20,810 nucleotides of DNA from positions 1 through 20,810 of IMG/VR virus record IMGVR_UViG_3300020470_003340. One strand, written 5' to 3'. This DNA comes from a virus. The notes under the pieces are model-generated. The model was not told where the DNA came from, did no database searches, and saw nothing but the letters and a program-made list of their open reading frames with translations. How positions within the stretch are numbered: the first letter of the stretch is position 1; every line of letters begins with the position of its first letter. This document shows positions 19,595 to 20,810 of the stretch, piece by piece. A program made the position numbers and the translations under genes.

Positions 19595-19683
19595 TTGAAT
19601 GGATTATTGCAGGCGTAGTACTAGGCGTCGCGGTTGGTTACGTTATGTGGTGGATTAGACAGAAGTTGAATAATTTGCCATGA
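19591..19683 (+). CDS. Very small membrane protein with TTG start, 30 aa
   Basis: The frame begins with TTG 19591, which overlaps the preceding TGA, and ends at TGA 19683, which overlaps the exonuclease ATG. It therefore exactly bridges two genes. GAAAGGA at 19577-19583 is a fair binding site. The product is one membrane helix (MIEWIIAGVVLGVAVGYVMW) with a short basic tail (WIRQKLNNLP), positive-inside at the C-terminus. Function is unknown. The perfect bridging and typical anchor composition support a real gene. Confidence 0.62.
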   Translation: MIEWIIAGVVLGVAVGYVMWWIRQKLNNLP

Positions 19684-20345
19684 CATTTGTACACAACCTA
19701 ATAGAATTAGGTTATGATGATTTGATTGCAGAAACTACTGAATACGGTAGAAAATATTTATGCCCAGACGGATCATCATTTAACAGCGTAACGACTGTTC
19801 TTAAAGTTTTATCCGAAGAAGCTATCCAAGCTTGGAGGAAACGAGTAGGTCCAGAAGAAGCAAATAAAATTAGTACTAGAGCTGCGCGTCGAGGGACTGA
19901 AGTTCATAATATTATAGAAAAATATTTAAGCAACGAGGAGGATTATGACGAAGGGTTTATGCCAAATATTGTCAGTGATTTCCAATCAGTCAAACCGGTT
20001 TTGGACGAACACATTTCAGAAATACTGGCTTTGGAGGCACCATTGTATTCAAAGCATCTTAAACTGGCAGGAAGGGTTGATTGTATTGGTGTTTATAATA
20101 ATAAGCTCAGTATAATAGATTTTAAGACATCTCGTAAAATCAAAAAGAAAGAATGGATTCACGGTTACTTTGCTCAAGCTGCAGCCTATGCTATAATGTT
20201 TGAAGAAAGAACAGGAATTCCAGTACCTCAAATTGTTATAATTATATCAGTAGACAATGAAGACACGCAAGTGTTTATTGAAAAAAGAGACGATTGGACA
20301 GAATTATTATTCAAAGCTAAGGAAATCTACGAATCGCGTGTATAA
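19680..20345 (+). CDS. PD-(D/E)XK exonuclease, MGME1/Cas4/RecB-like
   Basis: The 221-residue nuclease has the Cas4/RecB-type motif series: His76 in RAARRGTEVHNIIEKYL, Glu119 in LALEAPLYS, Asp134 in LAGRVDCIG, Asp147-x-Lys149 in LSIIDFKTS, and Gln166...Tyr170 in YFAQAAAYAIM. This order matches MGME1-like single-strand exonucleases that T4-like cyanophages carry. Likely roles are host DNA breakdown or processing of recombination ends. The N-terminal region (SFNSVTTVLKVLS) is typical of the family. Its ATG overlaps the stop of the mini membrane protein, and its stop lies in the TATAAATA box that precedes the next gene. Confidence 0.88.
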   Translation: MTFVHNLIELGYDDLIAETTEYGRKYLCPDGSSFNSVTTVLKVLSEEAIQAWRKRVGPEEANKISTRAARRGTEVHNIIEKYLSNEEDYDEGFMPNIVSDFQSVKPVLDEHISEILALEAPLYSKHLKLAGRVDCIGVYNNKLSIIDFKTSRKIKKKEWIHGYFAQAAAYAIMFEERTGIPVPQIVIIISVDNEDTQVFIEKRDDWTELLFKAKEIYESRV

Positions 20346-20348
20346 ATA
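20341..20348 (+). promoter_or_regulatory. Candidate T4-type late promoter (TATAAATA)
   Basis: An exact TATAAATA octamer overlapping the exonuclease stop, 36 bases before ATG 20385. The spacing to the gene is suitable, and AGGAG (20371-20375) lies between. No -35 is needed for T4 late promoters. The best-placed of the late boxes in the window. Confidence 0.5.
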
Positions 20349-20384
20349 AAACAATTGTGATTTATTAAATAGGAGCAAGCTTAT

Positions 20385-20810
20385 ATGTCGAGCATTATAG
20401 AACCAAAGCATTTTTCTCACGTAACGGGCCTATTAAGGTCCTTTTTTTTAGAAAAAGGCTTTTTAGAAGTACACACTCAAAATAGACTGAGTATATTAGC
20501 TGCTTGTGAAGATCCTGAGACAGTGGCCACTTATGAATATAACGGCCAGATATGGCCACTCCCGCAAACGGGTCAAATGTGGTTAGAGTATGAACTCTTA
20601 AGAAACCCCTCCGAGAAGGGGTTTTTTTGTCTCTCGACTTCGTACAGGCAGGAACCGAATCCAGTAGAAGGTAGACACGAAACTATATTTCCAATGTTTG
20701 AATTTGAATTTCCAGGCGATATGAAAGCGCTTAAAGAAATGGAAATAGAACTTTGTAAATATCTACACTTACCTGAATTGGATATAAGAACATACGCTGA
20801 TTGGTGTGAA
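20385..20810 (+). CDS. Class II aminoacyl-tRNA synthetase-like catalytic core (D/N/K type), 3'-truncated by window edge
   Basis: The frame from ATG 20385 (AGGAG nine bases upstream) is open to the window end, giving 142 residues. Residues 16-31 (LLRSFFLEKGFLEVHT) match the motif 1 region of Asp/Asn/Lys synthetases. STSYRQEPNPVEGRHETIFP with MFEFE (84-108) matches motif 2, with Arg88 and Glu90 for ATP and amino acid binding. No anticodon-binding OB domain precedes motif 1, so this is a core-only protein, as in asparagine-synthetase-like and other paralogs. Whether it charges tRNA is open. Its codons are richer in CCC, GGG and CTC than neighbours, partly because two terminator-like hairpins lie inside the gene. 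Confidence 0.8.
   Translation, partial: MSSIIEPKHFSHVTGLLRSFFLEKGFLEVHTQNRLSILAACEDPETVATYEYNGQIWPLPQTGQMWLEYELLRNPSEKGFFCLSTSYRQEPNPVEGRHETIFPMFEFEFPGDMKALKEMEIELCKYLHLPELDIRTYADWCE
20426..20449 (+). terminator. Intrinsic terminator structure inside the synthetase-like gene (first)
   Basis: GGGCCT (20426-20431) pairs with AGGTCC (20436-20441) with one G-T wobble and a 4-base loop, followed at once by eight T (20442-20449). It lies about 40 bases inside the coding sequence, at residues 14-22, and 78 bases after the TATAAATA box. Confidence 0.6.
20603..20628 (+). terminator. Intrinsic terminator structure inside the synthetase-like gene (second)
   Basis: AAACCCCT (20603-20610) and AGGGGTTT (20617-20624) make a perfect 8-bp stem with a 6-base loop and a 7-T tract (20622-20628). 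This is a textbook strong intrinsic terminator, but it encodes residues 73-82 (RNPSEKGFFC) of the synthetase-like protein. Confidence 0.7.

Noticed and set aside
20385-20630. T-box-like or attenuator leader RNA upstream of a synthetase instead of a coding sequence
   Set aside because: Terminator hairpins and GGCC repeats suggested this, but the frame through them matches class II motif 1 and continues unbroken into motif 2, so the region is coding. The hairpins are kept as a separate finding.
1-20810. CRISPR array, insertion sequence or long direct repeats
   Set aside because: No regularly spaced repeats, no transposase-like protein and no terminal inverted repeats were found on reading the window.

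Overview
The window is a gene-dense, AT-rich stretch with every gene on the + strand. It looks like part of a T4-like marine myovirus genome, of the type that infects SAR11 or other marine bacteria and is related to the T4-like cyanophages. Support comes from the C-terminal half of a gp41/DnaB-type helicase, a T4 RNase H-type flap nuclease, PhoH, a monomeric B12-dependent ribonucleotide reductase with a glutaredoxin, an MGME1-like exonuclease, and many small families typical of such phages. Genes are packed with TAATG, ATGA or ATTGA overlaps, so most are probably translationally coupled. Host assignment is inference.

Region 1 (1-2631): helicase end, a tRNA-Ala(UGC) directly behind it, a hairpin terminator, a strong early-type promoter, then a run of small unknown proteins ending in an HEXXH metallopeptidase-like protein. 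Region 2 (2581-8235): starts at a T4-late-type TATAAATA box and holds a 455-aa unknown protein, a staphylococcal-nuclease-fold protein, a KWDG nucleotidyltransferase/ligase-like protein, a very basic protein, a HxGH nucleotidylyltransferase, a modular 390-aa protein and a 56-aa peptide. Several begin with a short F-x-x-Y/F-x-x-E-like segment resembling the T4 capsid targeting sequence, so some may be packaged in the head. Region 3 (8294-12540): a membrane/coiled-coil protein cluster, an EF-hand-like protein, a SAP-like protein, conserved T4-like marine phage families of unknown role, and a three-helix holin-like protein. A TGTCAA-rich regulatory gap lies at 8534-8669.

Region 4 (12581-15605): class II RNR, glutaredoxin, a 47-aa zinc ribbon, a GIY-YIG nuclease and a small unknown gene, i.e. 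nucleotide and DNA metabolism. Region 5 (15607-16950): an early-type promoter drives RNase H and a conserved unknown gene, closed by an intrinsic terminator. Region 6 (17093-20345): a GTG-start coiled-coil gene, then a third early-type promoter followed by a tightly coupled run including phoH, small membrane proteins and the MGME1-like exonuclease. Region 7 (20341 to the end): a TATAAATA box and a class II aminoacyl-tRNA-synthetase-like gene, cut by the window edge, whose coding sequence contains two strong intrinsic-terminator structures.

The most distinctive observations are the shared head-targeting-like N-termini on putative enzymes, the two terminators inside the synthetase-like gene, three near-identical early promoters, and the inverted-repeat cluster before 8670. 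No CRISPR array, insertion sequence, intron or intein was seen. No gap over 300 bases lacks a gene.
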